Positions 52,610 through 64,000 of a stretch of 64,000 bases of DNA are shown one piece after another. The position numbers and the translations under genes are program-made. Position 1 is the stretch's first letter. Each line of letters starts with the position of its first letter. Location: assembly GCA_963513935.1 (NCBI GenBank), contig OY740773.1, positions 96,209,291-96,273,290 on the forward strand, read 5' to 3'. This stretch comes from Aphrophora alni. Lineage: Eukaryota; Arthropoda; Insecta; Hemiptera; Aphrophoridae. The notes under the pieces are model-generated. The model saw only the letters and a program-made list of their open reading frames with translations. It had not been told where the DNA came from and made no database searches.

Positions 52610-55379
52610 GATATCACAGACCGAATGTTAAATAACCTTAATATCAGCATTGCATAGTTAAGCAAAAATTACCACTTATCACTTGAATATACAACTTGTA
52701 GTCACTTTATGGAAGTAGAAAATAAATAGAGATAGGAATCATTAATCAAGAAGACAAGAATCAAAAAAGGGGAAAGAGATTAATGATACAAGGCATGGAA
52801 CGAATACTTTGGGGACGAAGAACGCTTTATGGTAATTACTCAGACGAGGCTAATTCTGTTTTCGTAAAAGTTAATTTGAAATGTAAGAGACAATTATTAG
52901 ATTATGTCTGCGCCCTCAATTCAGAAGCGCTTCTTAAATCAACAAACGTAGCTTGGGTAGATATTAGATAAACACAGATATATTATACAAGATAAATAAA
53001 TAGGTCGAATAAATTAATAAAGTTAATGTCTGATTGTTTACCTTCTTTTGAAATACTATTATTAATTAGGGAAGGATCTTAAATGGTTTTGAACTCTTCT
53101 TTACATCTTATAAAAATGTTTTTCATAACAACTGTTTCCCTATAATAAACGAAATTATTATCAGATGAATGAGTAAATAAACATGATACATATACAATAC
53201 TGATAAAGTACGTTCCTATATACTTACAACGTTACAATGTTTGCGGTACCATGTTCTCTTACCACATAAGAAACAAGATACAATCAAATACCATAGTACA
53301 TGGTTTGTCTACTATATTCCTAACTAGTATTGTACACGGGGAGATTGAAAAATGAAATTACTCCATCTTAAGATGGAATATTTCCCGTCGGCTGCATCTT
53401 ATAGTTCATCAATTAATTAAGGAAGTTAATAATATAAGAATAATGAACACGAATGTAGGAAGTCGTACGGATAAATTTATTTCACACTTTCAGATATATG
53501 ATTTATTTAAAAATCTAAGTATGCATGTACTATAGCAATTGTAAACTTCTATAATAAACACTTGCACAATAAACCATGTTCTGAACCAGATAAAACGGAA
53601 ACAAAATATATCTTCAATCAATGCTGACAATAAAAGGCATTCGGTATTATCAATTAACTATAACATGTTACAACTTTATTTGTACACTTTACTTTTTACC
53701 CTACTTCATTTTCATCCGTTATTTCATTCCGAAACTGGGCCTTGACCAATCTCAGTATTGCATTGCATGATTCTATCTACAAGACTACTTTTCTACAAAT
53801 TCTGACACACATTGAACTTAGATCATCTAACAAGCTAATAAACATCTGTCTCTTCATGTTCTTCCACCTATCTGAAGATACAAATCTGATTTAAATACTC
53901 AATGAATTCCATACGCTCCAGGCCCACCCTATACCGGCTTTAATAACATGATACCTATTTTATCATTTGTACTTCTTCATCAGATGGATGGATTCATATA
54001 TTTATATTTATATAATCAGTGATATCATTTACGGTCATATAGGCTTGTGGACCGTAACTGAAAATTGGTCTTATTAACTTTATATCTAAACTACGCAGCG
54101 AAAAGTCATTTATCTAAGTACGGTTGGAAGAGCATACTAATCTTTAATACCATACTTGATTATATTGCTGATTTTATCTGATATAGTATTTTCAAAGTTT
54201 TTGAAGATCCAAATTAGGTAAATTATCTGAGTCTATCAAAGATATAATCTTCTACTCTCAATATTTTTGTCTAATATACTTTCAAGTTGTTTACATCTTA
54301 AGATTTCATCTTTTTACTTTTGTTTATTTTAGGACCTAGCTTTTCACCTTATGTTTGGAATAATAAAAACATCTCACAGCATCATAACGTTTTAAGCCAC
54401 TAGTTCAATTTTGTCTACTTAGACACGAAATTGACTTATTTTGTTATTAACAATTTCATCGATTTGTAATAATGATAAGGCATTTTGCAAGACCAGGTTA
54501 ATCACTGTGGACAAAAGTAAATCACTTTGCATACTTCGTTTTTAATGCCAACGCTTTGCTTTTTGTATGTGTAATTAGATTTTTTTAAAAGGATTTTCCC
54601 GTTTCTTAACGATTGTGGAAGTAGGGTTAATGAAGCAATAAAAGGACTGATACTGGAGTATCTAACACCCTACCTCCACCCCTTTTTACTTGTAAAAGAG
54701 GGCAGGTTTTGTAAGGATTCTACTCTGCATTAAAGTAGACTTCTATTTAGAAAGTGTCGTGTTGAATTTTAATTTGCGAATAAAATTAAGGGAAGTCATA
54801 CCAACTTTAAACAAGCTATTTTATTAAAGGATAAATTACATTTTACAAAATATACCTACTCTTCTGAAATAATTTTTTCTCTTTAGTATTAATTTTCCCA
54901 CTGATATTTTATTTGAGAGATAATTAGGTTCTCACAATGAAACCTAGGGAAAGGTTTTAAATATATATGTACATATATACTATTCATAAAGTAGTAGAAC
55001 ATGTAGACAAGTGGACTACTTCTGAAATATTTCAATAGAATTGTATTCTTTGATTACTGAATAGACTTACACTGGCGTAATACCTATCATGTTATTTATA
55101 TAAAATATTATGAAATAAGTTACGTATTTTAAAAAGGGAGATATGAGACGTATTATGAAGCCTTTAGTATTGCATTCGTTTCTTTACTGACAGTGATAAT
55201 ACTTATCTAGTAGTATATTATTTTTCTCTAACAAAAATGCAACAATGATGTTTCATCCTATCATTATCAACGTGGACGCGTTTAAACAAAATTGTAATCA
55301 AATCTTTGAAAATATTGATTTTAGTATTGCTTGATAAGTAAATGACAGTAGAAGTTAAAACATTCATTATGAATTTATC
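52610..55379. other. AT-rich non-coding stretch
   Basis: 52783-52971 (62 aa, plus) has a varied composition but no domain that I recognise. A 16-bp perfect palindrome (tccatctt/aagatgga) lies at 53362-53377. Nothing else is supported. Confidence 0.45.
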
Positions 55380-56550
55380 TAACAAGAAGTAAGATATTTT
55401 GTTCCATCTGTTTTCTTACTGGCCATTTAGCTATGGATTGGTTTTAATTCTACACGTTTAGCTTAATTCATGCAAGCAATAATATCGATTACCAAAATAT
55501 TAAACATTATTTACATTCGCATAGGAAAGTATTTATTGTCTTGGTTACTTCAATTTAATTTATACAAGGAGATTTTATTTCTTTGCTAATATATCAGATT
55601 ATTTCATTTAAACTGTGATTGTTTAACGTCTTAATGGTTAGTTATTTGTTTCATATTAATATAAAATTTAAAAATTACTTAATAACAGACTATAAATAAA
55701 TTTAAATTTTTAATAGAAAAAACAAAATAATTAATAAAACACATATTTTAAATCTTAAACTTCACCTAACTAAATACAAATACATATTTATTATTCCATT
55801 TATACTGGTTAATTTTTCAATGTATAATGTATACTGGTTATGCAAGGCTTACATTCCGCGGAGACTCAATAAATTTCCCATTTAAAAGTCTTCTAAGATC
55901 TATTAATAATCTGCCTGGCTTGAAATCTGTTTATGCTTACAGTTTATCGTTGAATGTATCTAGCAAGGTGTAGACAATTTTGATTGAAATTTTCTATTTG
56001 TTTTCTTACTGCCAATTCACCTATGGATTGATGTTAATAGCTGGAAACATCAAATCAAAAATATCGATTAATTACATAAATTAAACATTTACATTGGAAA
56101 GTACTTACATTCTGGTTAATCCAATGTTTTGTATAAAAAGAGATTTTCTTTACTTTCAAATAATATATCCCATTATTAGCACATAATCGTGATAATTTAC
56201 CGCTTTAATTTAATGGACAGTCACTCGGTTCATTAATTAAACTTTAGAAATTAATTATTAAGAGGATTTAAAATCAGAAAAAGGAAAACAAATTACTTTA
56301 TAAAAACACAAAAAATCTTAAATATTTAAACCTCGAATACCAAATTATAAATAGGTAATTTGTATATTTACATTATATTTATTATTATATGTATACTGGA
56401 GAATTTATTATGCAACGTTTCATACCAAGCACAATCTTCGTAGAATCAATAACTTTCCCATTAAAAACTCCTTTTGAGACCGATTCACAATATTATTCAA
56501 TATGTTGCAATTAGTGTGACACATTTTAACTTAACGCGTTGCAAGATAAA
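55380..56550 (+). repeat. Diverged tandem duplication, period ~585 bp
   Basis: Ordered blocks recur: 'tctgttttcttactggcca...ctatggattgg' at 55408 and 'tttgttttcttactgccaa...ctatggattga' at 55997. 'gagactcaataaatttccca' at 55860 matches 'gtagaatcaataactttccca' at 56442. 'atgtatactggtta' at 55827 matches 'atgtatactggaga' at 56390. Neither copy is coding. Confidence 0.8.
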
Positions 56551-57400
56551 GAAAAGTATCAACCCTGACGGTTAACACGGAAAATGTTTACGCTATCAAA
56601 TTTCTTTTCCTTATCAATTTAACTGGAGGATTGTTCTATCCTCCTGTTTATTTTTATTTATTTTTCCAAATTTACTAGCTCTCTTTTCTTTTGCTGTTTC
56701 TATGTGAACAACTCTTTGGCAAGATTGTGCCGTGTGCCATAAATTCAACATACAATTATATTATGGAATTTAGGAATTCTGATCCTAGAACCCAATAAAT
56801 ATAAAATATGTTTCCTGTTAACCTAAAATACACTCACAATTATATTTCTGAAGTATAGATAAAGTAAACGTGAAAAAAACTTTTTGTATATTTTACTTAT
56901 TTATTTTTTTGAATATTATTATTTTATTTTATTCTTTAATGTGAAACTAACAATTTACTTTGTGAAGTAAATAACCAAATAGCTTATATTTTAAATAATA
57001 ACTAACACTCAACACATTTATTTTCATATATACAGATCGCTGAACGGTCATAGCTAATCTAAAAAATGGCTCTAATAGTTCAATAATATTTATATATTTT
57101 AAAGTAGAATAATTCAATAGGATTGTATTTAGGGCTCCTCGAAAACTTTGAAGATCATACAAATGCTGAAGTCCTGATTCTGGATGATGAAACCAGGGTT
57201 GTCTGTTGGAGGTGTATTCACTTGTATAAGTTTTTAGTTTCATTGTTAAATAGGTGGAAACATTTCTATTGAGTTCTAGTAGTTTATTTATGTTGCATTA
57301 ATAGTAATTTAAAAATTTATATTACTTTGTTCTCCAGGTAATTTCATCACAACTTGTGATGTATCGAATTTATAACTGGATTGGAAATCTTAATTTGGGT
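56551..57400. other. Non-coding stretch with one unrecognised minus-strand frame
   Basis: The frame at 56947-57243 (minus) begins with a more protein-like part (QPWFHHPESGLQHLYDLQSF, then RGALNTIL) directly after a possible CCAACAG acceptor (about 57189), then turns AT-driven. It could be a decayed exon. I cannot assign a family. Confidence 0.35.
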
Positions 57401-57409
57401 TTTACTTTC

Positions 57410-57990
57410 TGAAATACCGTATGGTGCGTCAAGTTGCCTACCCTCGAAATTGCCGGCGAGTTATTATTCGATACGGTAAGAATTACCCCAAACATTACGA
57501 TGAGCTACGGATGGAGATAGGAACGCGCAGAACCCCCGGACTAGGGGAGCACAGTTGTTATCATTCGACCAGTGAGCATGTGTTTTCGCCTAAGAGTGAT
57601 AATCAATCTTGTTTGCTCAAATCCCACCAATATGAGCTGCTACTTCGTTTTGGGCCCACGGTCAGACGACCCTTTGGGGTTTGTGACCTGACATGCCTAA
57701 TTTATTTATATTAGTTTGATTTAGCCACGCCGTAATGGTAGCTTAGCTCATTGCGTAATCAGTCCTCCTGTGGACCGCGTATGTCCTAATAACGTAACCA
57801 ATTGTTATTTAGATTACTAATATAATTTAATATAGTTTAGAAACCGTCAAAAATGACTAGTCTGGTGAGATTAACTCGTCATATCGGTGGCCCCCATAAT
57901 ATTTATCGTTGCATATGGTAGCAAACGGTGGTTACGTTCCACGGACCTCTGGGTTATGGGTCCAGCAAGCGTCCATGTAAAACATGTTTT
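57410..57990. other. GC-elevated unclassified segment
   Basis: Composition shifts sharply upward in GC from 57415 to about 57990. A 97-aa plus-strand frame (57421-57714) has no recognisable domain. The segment lies just left of repeat E and may be part of it or of an LTR-type element ('ctgggttatgggtccagcaagcg' near 57948). I leave it open. Confidence 0.35.
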
Positions 57991-58289
57991 ACAAAATGAA
58001 CTTTAACACTGTCCTCAAAGCATCAGTACATACACTTGAACTCAAATTAAAACTAGGACATTAAAGGTATTTGGTTAGTAATAATTTATGTGCTGGTATT
58101 ATGGATGTGGTCGTTTGCTATCAAAATTAATAAATAATGTTTAGGGAGTATGCACGAACCATCGTTATCATTTAACATACACTAGCGAGAAAAAATTTAA
58201 ACATAAGATTTGCTGAAGAAAAACAAAACAAAAACAAATGAGTACGCTTAATATTTGACACATATACATGGGAAAAATAATTAAATTTG

Positions 58290-60370
58290 TAATAACTTTT
58301 CGTCTGTTCCGATATAATTATATAAAAATTCTCTAGGTGTACTAGTAGATCAGAAAATAAAACAATAATCCTGGAATTAGGTATCTAATACAAACACCAT
58401 GCATTATCAAACAAATACATACACAATTTATCCAATATTAAGATTATTTAAAAAATATACCAGATGTGGCCCAGTTTTTACATACAGTACAATTAAAACA
58501 TAAATTACATGCAAATACTTGGCATCTAGGAGCGCTCCACTCGGCATGTGCCTGAACTATAAGTTCTTTGTTTTGGGACATTGGTGGGTTACATGAAGAC
58601 GAGAATTATGTGGCATTATCCGTATCCCAAGTCTGTAGTGGTTACCTAGCGCATGGTGATCTCGCACTATACAGTACTGTGTTTTATGTATTACTAAGTA
58701 TACATGGAATCAACACAGCAAACTCAACAGCTGGCGCTAGCCGCTGGTTTATCGCGAGTAATTAACCGTAAATCATAAATTAAACATAGTCTCGCAGTCC
58801 ATGGCTTAAATTGGAACCTAAATTGCAATCTATTGATTAGTTAATTAAATTTATCATAATAAAGCTGATTCAGTTTAGGGAATGTTTCCTAGTTAATTGT
58901 AATCTAGATTCCGAATCGGGTTAAATTATCAGTCTAGGATTGTTAACACGAAATCCCGTTTCGCTACATTTAATTAGTATTCCTCGATCAACCTATAACT
59001 AGCCGAAAACTACGCAATTCGTTGGGCATTAGTTCTAACTTTATTTTTCGTTTCGACTTTAAACTCAGCTTTAAAAGTTAATAAGAACAGAACTAATATA
59101 CAGAAAGCACTTCATGTCCAAATGTAAAATTTGGAACAAGTCTCTAAGGCGCTATAGTAATTTTAACGTGTTTTAAGTCAGAAATAAAGCGCGTTTCTTA
59201 CAACTGTTAATGCTTTAAATTGTAATAAATTGCATACATATTCCATGTATCTTAATACACCTTTATAGAGATAATAACCTCCTAACTGAAAAATGATGGG
59301 AATCATTACGTGCGTATATGAGATGGCAGTCCGACTTTGTTAAATATTGGTTACATTCGAATAAATACCACACGTATGGTAGTAAATATTTACATCAGAA
59401 TTTGAAGGAATATTAGCACGTATACTAAGGTCTCTTTTTAGTCTTCATAACAGCGTTTGTATAATGCATAACTGTCACGCAGCAAGACTGATACTTAACT
59501 TAAAAGAGGGGGGATGTAGTGTTTTATGGAAGTCATGTCACGCCGAGATAATAAAACTTGTCAAATTTTGTCACAACTGTTATATTTCGTTGGTTATTTG
59601 ATTCTTTATATTCGTTTTTTAAAAATAATTATCACTGTTTCAACTAGATCTCAGTGGCAGGTTTTTAGATATTTCTAATGATTTCAATTTTTGGATTTCA
59701 TTCTGATATTTTGTTATCAAGTTCTGTGTTGTACTGTATTGTGTAATATAAATGGTTATTATTGAATGGTGTTTGTTTAGGATGTTATAAGACAAACCAG
59801 AAAACAATCAATTCATACTGAACAATATTAATTAAGTTATTAATATAATAACTAATACACATTTTATTCACATCCAAATTAGATGTACAGTTTTAGCAAA
59901 TCACCTGAACCGTTCTTAGTCAATTATTTGTAATTTATTAGAGTTAAAATAAGGAATTGTTGGTTTTTGCTATAAAGCGTTAAAAAAAGTTTATTATATT
60001 TGTAAATATTACATTTAAACAACAAATTTAAACAGCACATTAAATACAAAGTTTCAAAGATATTTTATGTATTACAAGTTGTAAGAAAGAGAATAGGTGG
60101 AGGCTACAAGGAACAAGGCGAATCTCTCTAAGGACCACTTGTGCCTGAAGTAAATCAAAAGTTAAACGAGAAAACGTATAAACACTTTTTCAAAATGTTT
60201 TTCTAGTATTTTGACCTAGTTTGTTTCCGACGAATTGCTTCTTGGAAGGATGGAGTCTTGTAGTAATAACTTTTTACCTCACGGAGGAAAATTCAGCAGC
60301 TTTCCAAAAATCAAACTCGAGTTTTAATAAAGTTGGCAAAACATAAAAAAAATTCAATTCTGGGCAATTG
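58290..60370 (+). repeat. Dispersed repeat E: carrier-free relative of the inverted-repeat arms
   Basis: Collinear with the arms. 58370-58460 matches about 20320-20405. 58525-58635 ('cactcgg.tgtgc.tgaa', 'catgaagacgagaa') matches 20488-20600. 59335-59500 ('ttacattcg.ataaataccacacgta', 'gcataactgtcacgcagcaag') matches 21190-21310. 59630-59690 matches 21435-21500. The part at 60065-60365 matches 22240-22560 inverted. No SLC25A32-like sequence lies between 59720 and 60060, where the arms carry it. The frame at 58568-58765 is a product of this repeat. Confidence 0.78.
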
Positions 60371-61600
60371 CTTTAACTTAGAACTCCCTATTTAACTGTA
60401 TTGCTCACATTATATCATGTTGCTTATTATCATGGAAAGTTTGGAAACTGTGTTAAATCGTATAAGTAATTTGTAGGAAACCAAAATAGAATCTCTGTAG
60501 TAAACGATATGTCTCTTAAGAGACAGAAAATTAAACAAAAAGTTGGTTCAAGCGTTTAAACTGTAGAATAAAAAAAAATTAAGGTTTTTTGCCAGGGTGT
60601 TTTCAAACTTTATGATAATCAAAATCTTGGTGAATTTTATCTAATGAATGTCCTAAAGGAAAAGCTAATAATATTTGTATTTCATTATTTTAATTATTAT
60701 TTAGAGTTTTCCTAAGTTTGAGTACTTCAACAAAAATATTTATATTTAAAATACTTAGCTAATGAATAAATTAAAACTTTTGCTTTGGTAGCAAATAATT
60801 ACTTTATTGAACGGATTCTCATGCGGCGAACGTTATGGTGTATGTATGCTATTTATTGCTAGTTCAAATGATTATGAGGTCTGTAAATCTTTAAGTTAGT
60901 ACGTTTTAGGCCAAACTAATTATTTATTTCGTAATATCTTTTATTCGATGTCTTCTGCAGTTGCCAAGGTTTTGCTCTCTTTGTATGACCAAAGAAATCG
61001 AGAGTGGTTCTAGCTCAGTTTACTATAGTAACATGAAGGCAATCGTGACGCTTTAAATTTATATAATTTGAATAATACCCAATATATACTTACCAATAAT
61101 TTAATAATTAGTAATTAACGCAACTTTTATCCTTAAGTATATATTAACATGTTAGTGACCGTCATATCGTAATAGTAAATATAAAATACCTTTCAATAGT
61201 AAATAAAATTAACATAACATGTATGATAATATTTCTTTATGGAATCACGACACTTTAACATGATCGAGGACATCTTGTATGTAATTTCTGTAATATATCT
61301 CAACTCCTATTCTTTAAACTGGAGATACAACTCACTAAACTTGGCTCATAACTTTGCTGCAAGTCATTATTATTTCCCTGAAGAATATTCAAATATTTTT
61401 CATTGTAAGTTCTGAAGATGAATTTGACTTGAGTGGGTCATTTATCAAACTTCTTGAAGCTCAGTTTGTTTTGTCTGATTTTATGACTTATTTACTATGT
61501 AAAATATTAAGAGAATATAAAAAAATATCTGTTTGAAATATTATTGTAAATGTCCTTTACGTAAGTCTTCCAATTTTTTATTATTATTATTATTGTTTAA
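60371..61600. other. AT-rich non-coding stretch, nothing recognised
   Basis: Short frames only, of AT-driven composition. Confidence 0.5.
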
Positions 61601-61604
61601 CTAA

Positions 61605-61790
61605 AATATCTGTGCGTCTGTATGTCTATGTGTCCTCAGATGTTCACCACTAACTTTCTAAAACCGCTAGACTGATTTTTCTCCAATATTGATAGACTGT
61701 GTTGACTACGAGAGAACCTTTCATTTTCTCTGTCAAACTGATAATTTTCTCCCAATTCATTTATATTCGACGACCATTAAAGACCTTCTA
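61605..61790 (+). repeat. Dispersed-repeat fragment
   Basis: 'gtgcgtctgtatgtctatgtgtcc' followed by 'aaaaccgctagactgattttt' has the form of common non-autonomous insect repeats (a GTCT run, then 'aaccgct.gactgatt'). The reverse complement of the block at 3863-3960 has a similar GTCTGTCTG run. No full second copy is present. Confidence 0.4.
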
Positions 61791-62165
61791 GATCAATCAT
61801 CCAGTGTTCCTGTCAATGAATTATATAATTTGAATTATTTTTTTTATTTTAACCATATATATGTTACGTTCTGTCTCGTACAAAACGTATTTTGTGTTAG
61901 TTTAAAAAAATAAATAAATAAATAAATCTGTTCTTTTATAAATACCTTGTATTTATTATAAACTGAATTAAATTTACTTCTTATTATGATTTTATAACAA
62001 ACAATTGGTTAACCGTACAAATTAATTTCTCTAGATGAATACGTAGTCAGTACAAGCAAAGAACTAACTGTAAAATGCAGCGGTACCTATAAAGAAAACT
62101 ATGCTGATTTTGCTTAATGACTTCTAGGTGGTTCCACTAAACTACTTACTAAGCAATATTTCTTA
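61791..62165. other. AT-rich non-coding stretch
   Basis: Contains a short (AAAT)n run at 61907-61925. Nothing coding. Confidence 0.5.
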
Positions 62166-62167
62166 CC

Positions 62168-62170
62168 ATA

Positions 62171-62246
<76 letters not shown>
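62168..62246. repeat. (CA)n-(TA)n microsatellite
   Basis: A short CA run continues into about 60 bp of TA. Confidence 0.96.
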
Positions 62247-62251
<5 letters not shown>

Positions 62252-64000
62252 TTTGTCTAATCGTAATCTAAGCTCCTAATCCTATCCCACTTCTCACATC
62301 CTTTAATTCTTCTAAAACATCTAAATTGATTTCAATATTCATTTGTTCTATTAAACTTCCCTCTTATAGGTCATACTTTAATCGTTTCACAGAATTATTT
62401 GTGTGTTTTTCTTGTTTTTTTCTTAAGTGTTTGAGCTACCACATATGTAAATTTGTAAACCGTATGTCAACATATTTGCTCTTTTCATAAGTTAGGTCAC
62501 AAAGAAAATATTTAAAGTATTGAATTTGATGCGTTAATGTATTACTGTATTAATTACTATTTTAGTTCTTAAAGGTGTTTTGCATATAAAATATATTGTT
62601 TTTTTTTTTTTCGAGATCAAAGTTACATTTTTATTTTTATTTTAAGTTATAGTCTTTTTATCCTTAAGAACATTTAGTTTTTAATTCACGCTTGATTTCA
62701 TCTATGTATTGAGGGATGAAACAACATCCCTGCCAAACGTCTGGGTCACTTTCATTAAATTAATCTTATCTGTCTTATTTTAAACATTTGTTTCTTCGAA
62801 GAAACCTTCAAGTTTGTAATAGCAATTGGTATGAAGGTTTATTTTGTGGGTAAAAATTTTAAAAATAAAAAAGATGGAATGATAAAAATATCACTTTTTG
62901 GTAATCTTTTTATCTCGGCTGAAATATAAATGAGTTAAGGTTGAAAATGTTCCCCTTACTGTTTAAGTGCAAAAATATTTCACACGGAACTATATCATAA
63001 ATGTTGTATTTATTACCATTTATTGAGAATTTATCATTTTATCAACCTTCACACGTGTGGATTTTTAACATAATAATTTATAACCATTTAATAGAGTGAA
63101 GTAATAGAGTAATTTAATAGAGTAATTTAATCCATTCGTAGATTTATGTAGATATAATCAGAGACTTAAACTTTTAAATTAAGTATAAAACATTTCATAC
63201 AGGTCATTAATGGATTCATTTTTGTATGATGTATATCATTCCACAGATTCAACATTGTTATTTTTGATAAATTAATAATTTATGTTGTAATAATGTTTTC
63301 GCATATGGCTACTTGTAATATATCAATATATTTATTCTATAAATGATCAGAATCATAAATTTCGAAAATATTATTCTTTCCCCTCCCCCCTCTCTCTCCA
63401 TATATAAATTTCATTCAATATGATATAAAAATTTCAATGGAAATTTTATAATGAGATTGGGTAATAAATTTAAATCGAATAACAACTGGGGTCCAGTTTT
63501 TGTTCTAATTTGTTACATAACACGCTTTTATAAATCATTGTACATAAGAGTAAAAGGCCATTAATTTCAATATAACGATTGATTAACAAAACATGTTGTT
63601 ATGATACCTTTTTACATGTATGTCCCATACATATATCAATTAAAATAATTTCGTGTAGCTTTAAAATCTATTTGAAATAATGACAAAAGTAGTTATTTAC
63701 AAACTAAATATTTAAACTTGTTTTTGTAAATATAATATTATTATTTATGCGTTTTAAAACATGGAAGGTGATTTTATAGTAACAAAACAAAATAGGTATT
63801 TAATAGAATGTATTACACCATTCCAAGTGAAAATAAATAACAAACATAACAAAGTTCACTATGTAATGTACGAGGGATGATGGCATCCTTTGTGTTGTTT
63901 AATGGGAAACCAATTGAAGTGGCGATAACAAAGTGAACAAATTATAATTTGTTTAGGTAAAATAAAATGGCCGTTTTAAAAGGGAGGCTGTGGATGTACA
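62247..64000. other. AT-rich non-coding stretch to the window end
   Basis: No gene recognised. Includes a T-run at 62599-62611 and a pyrimidine-rich (C/T) tract at 63376-63399. Confidence 0.5.

Overview
This is a gene-poor, strongly AT-rich stretch of eukaryotic nuclear DNA. Long microsatellites, GT-AG splice sites, short exons, non-LTR, Penelope-like and mariner remnants, and many dispersed, tandem and inverted repeats all point to an arthropod, probably an insect. The repeat style looks hemipteran-like, but that is a weak guess. There are no operons, CRISPR arrays, rRNA genes or convincing tRNA genes, and most open frames are chance or microsatellite products.

Layout. 0-11.7 kb is repeat-laden intergenic DNA with one recognisable exon on the minus strand (2257-2425). 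It joins the end of a CW zinc finger to the start of a PWWP domain (ZCWPW family), with a break in reading frame between the two. 11.7-14.7 kb starts with a CA/TA microsatellite, followed by an LTR-like segment with a TATA promoter, a possible primer-binding site and a short coding-looking leader. 16.0-16.4 kb is a small satellite of ~46-bp units arranged in a triplet pattern.

19.2-27.7 kb is the most striking part. Two ~3.05-kb arms in opposite orientation flank a ~2.4-kb spacer. Each arm carries a separate N-terminal fragment and a longer intron-less piece of a mitochondrial carrier that I recognise as SLC25A32-like (folate/FAD carrier type). Some lesions are shared by both arms and others are private to one, so the fragment was already broken before the arms duplicated. 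Non-carrier parts of the arms recur at 58.3-60.4 kb without the carrier insert.

33.1-34.0 kb is a decayed Tc1/mariner-type transposase. 36.65-38.14 kb is a 5'-truncated Penelope-like element (RT with YVDD, then GIY-YIG nuclease) with a stop codon exactly at the tyrosine of the nuclease YIG motif. 49.9-51.1 kb is a truncated non-LTR retrotransposon (RT thumb, RNase H, C-terminal Cys-rich end).

45.4-46.6 kb holds the last exons of an unidentified coiled-coil-like protein on the minus strand. Joining them in frame needs a 7-nt microexon with a very good acceptor. About 1 kb upstream on the same strand is a well-formed promoter-like block (two CCAAT boxes, TATA, initiator). 47.87-48.37 kb is a foldback MITE, and 49.48-49.67 kb is a nearly perfect 84-bp hairpin. 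55.4-56.5 kb is a diverged ~585-bp tandem duplication. The rest is AT-rich DNA in which I see no genes. Apart from the 45-46 kb gene and possibly the ZCWPW locus, nothing in the window looks like a functional host gene.
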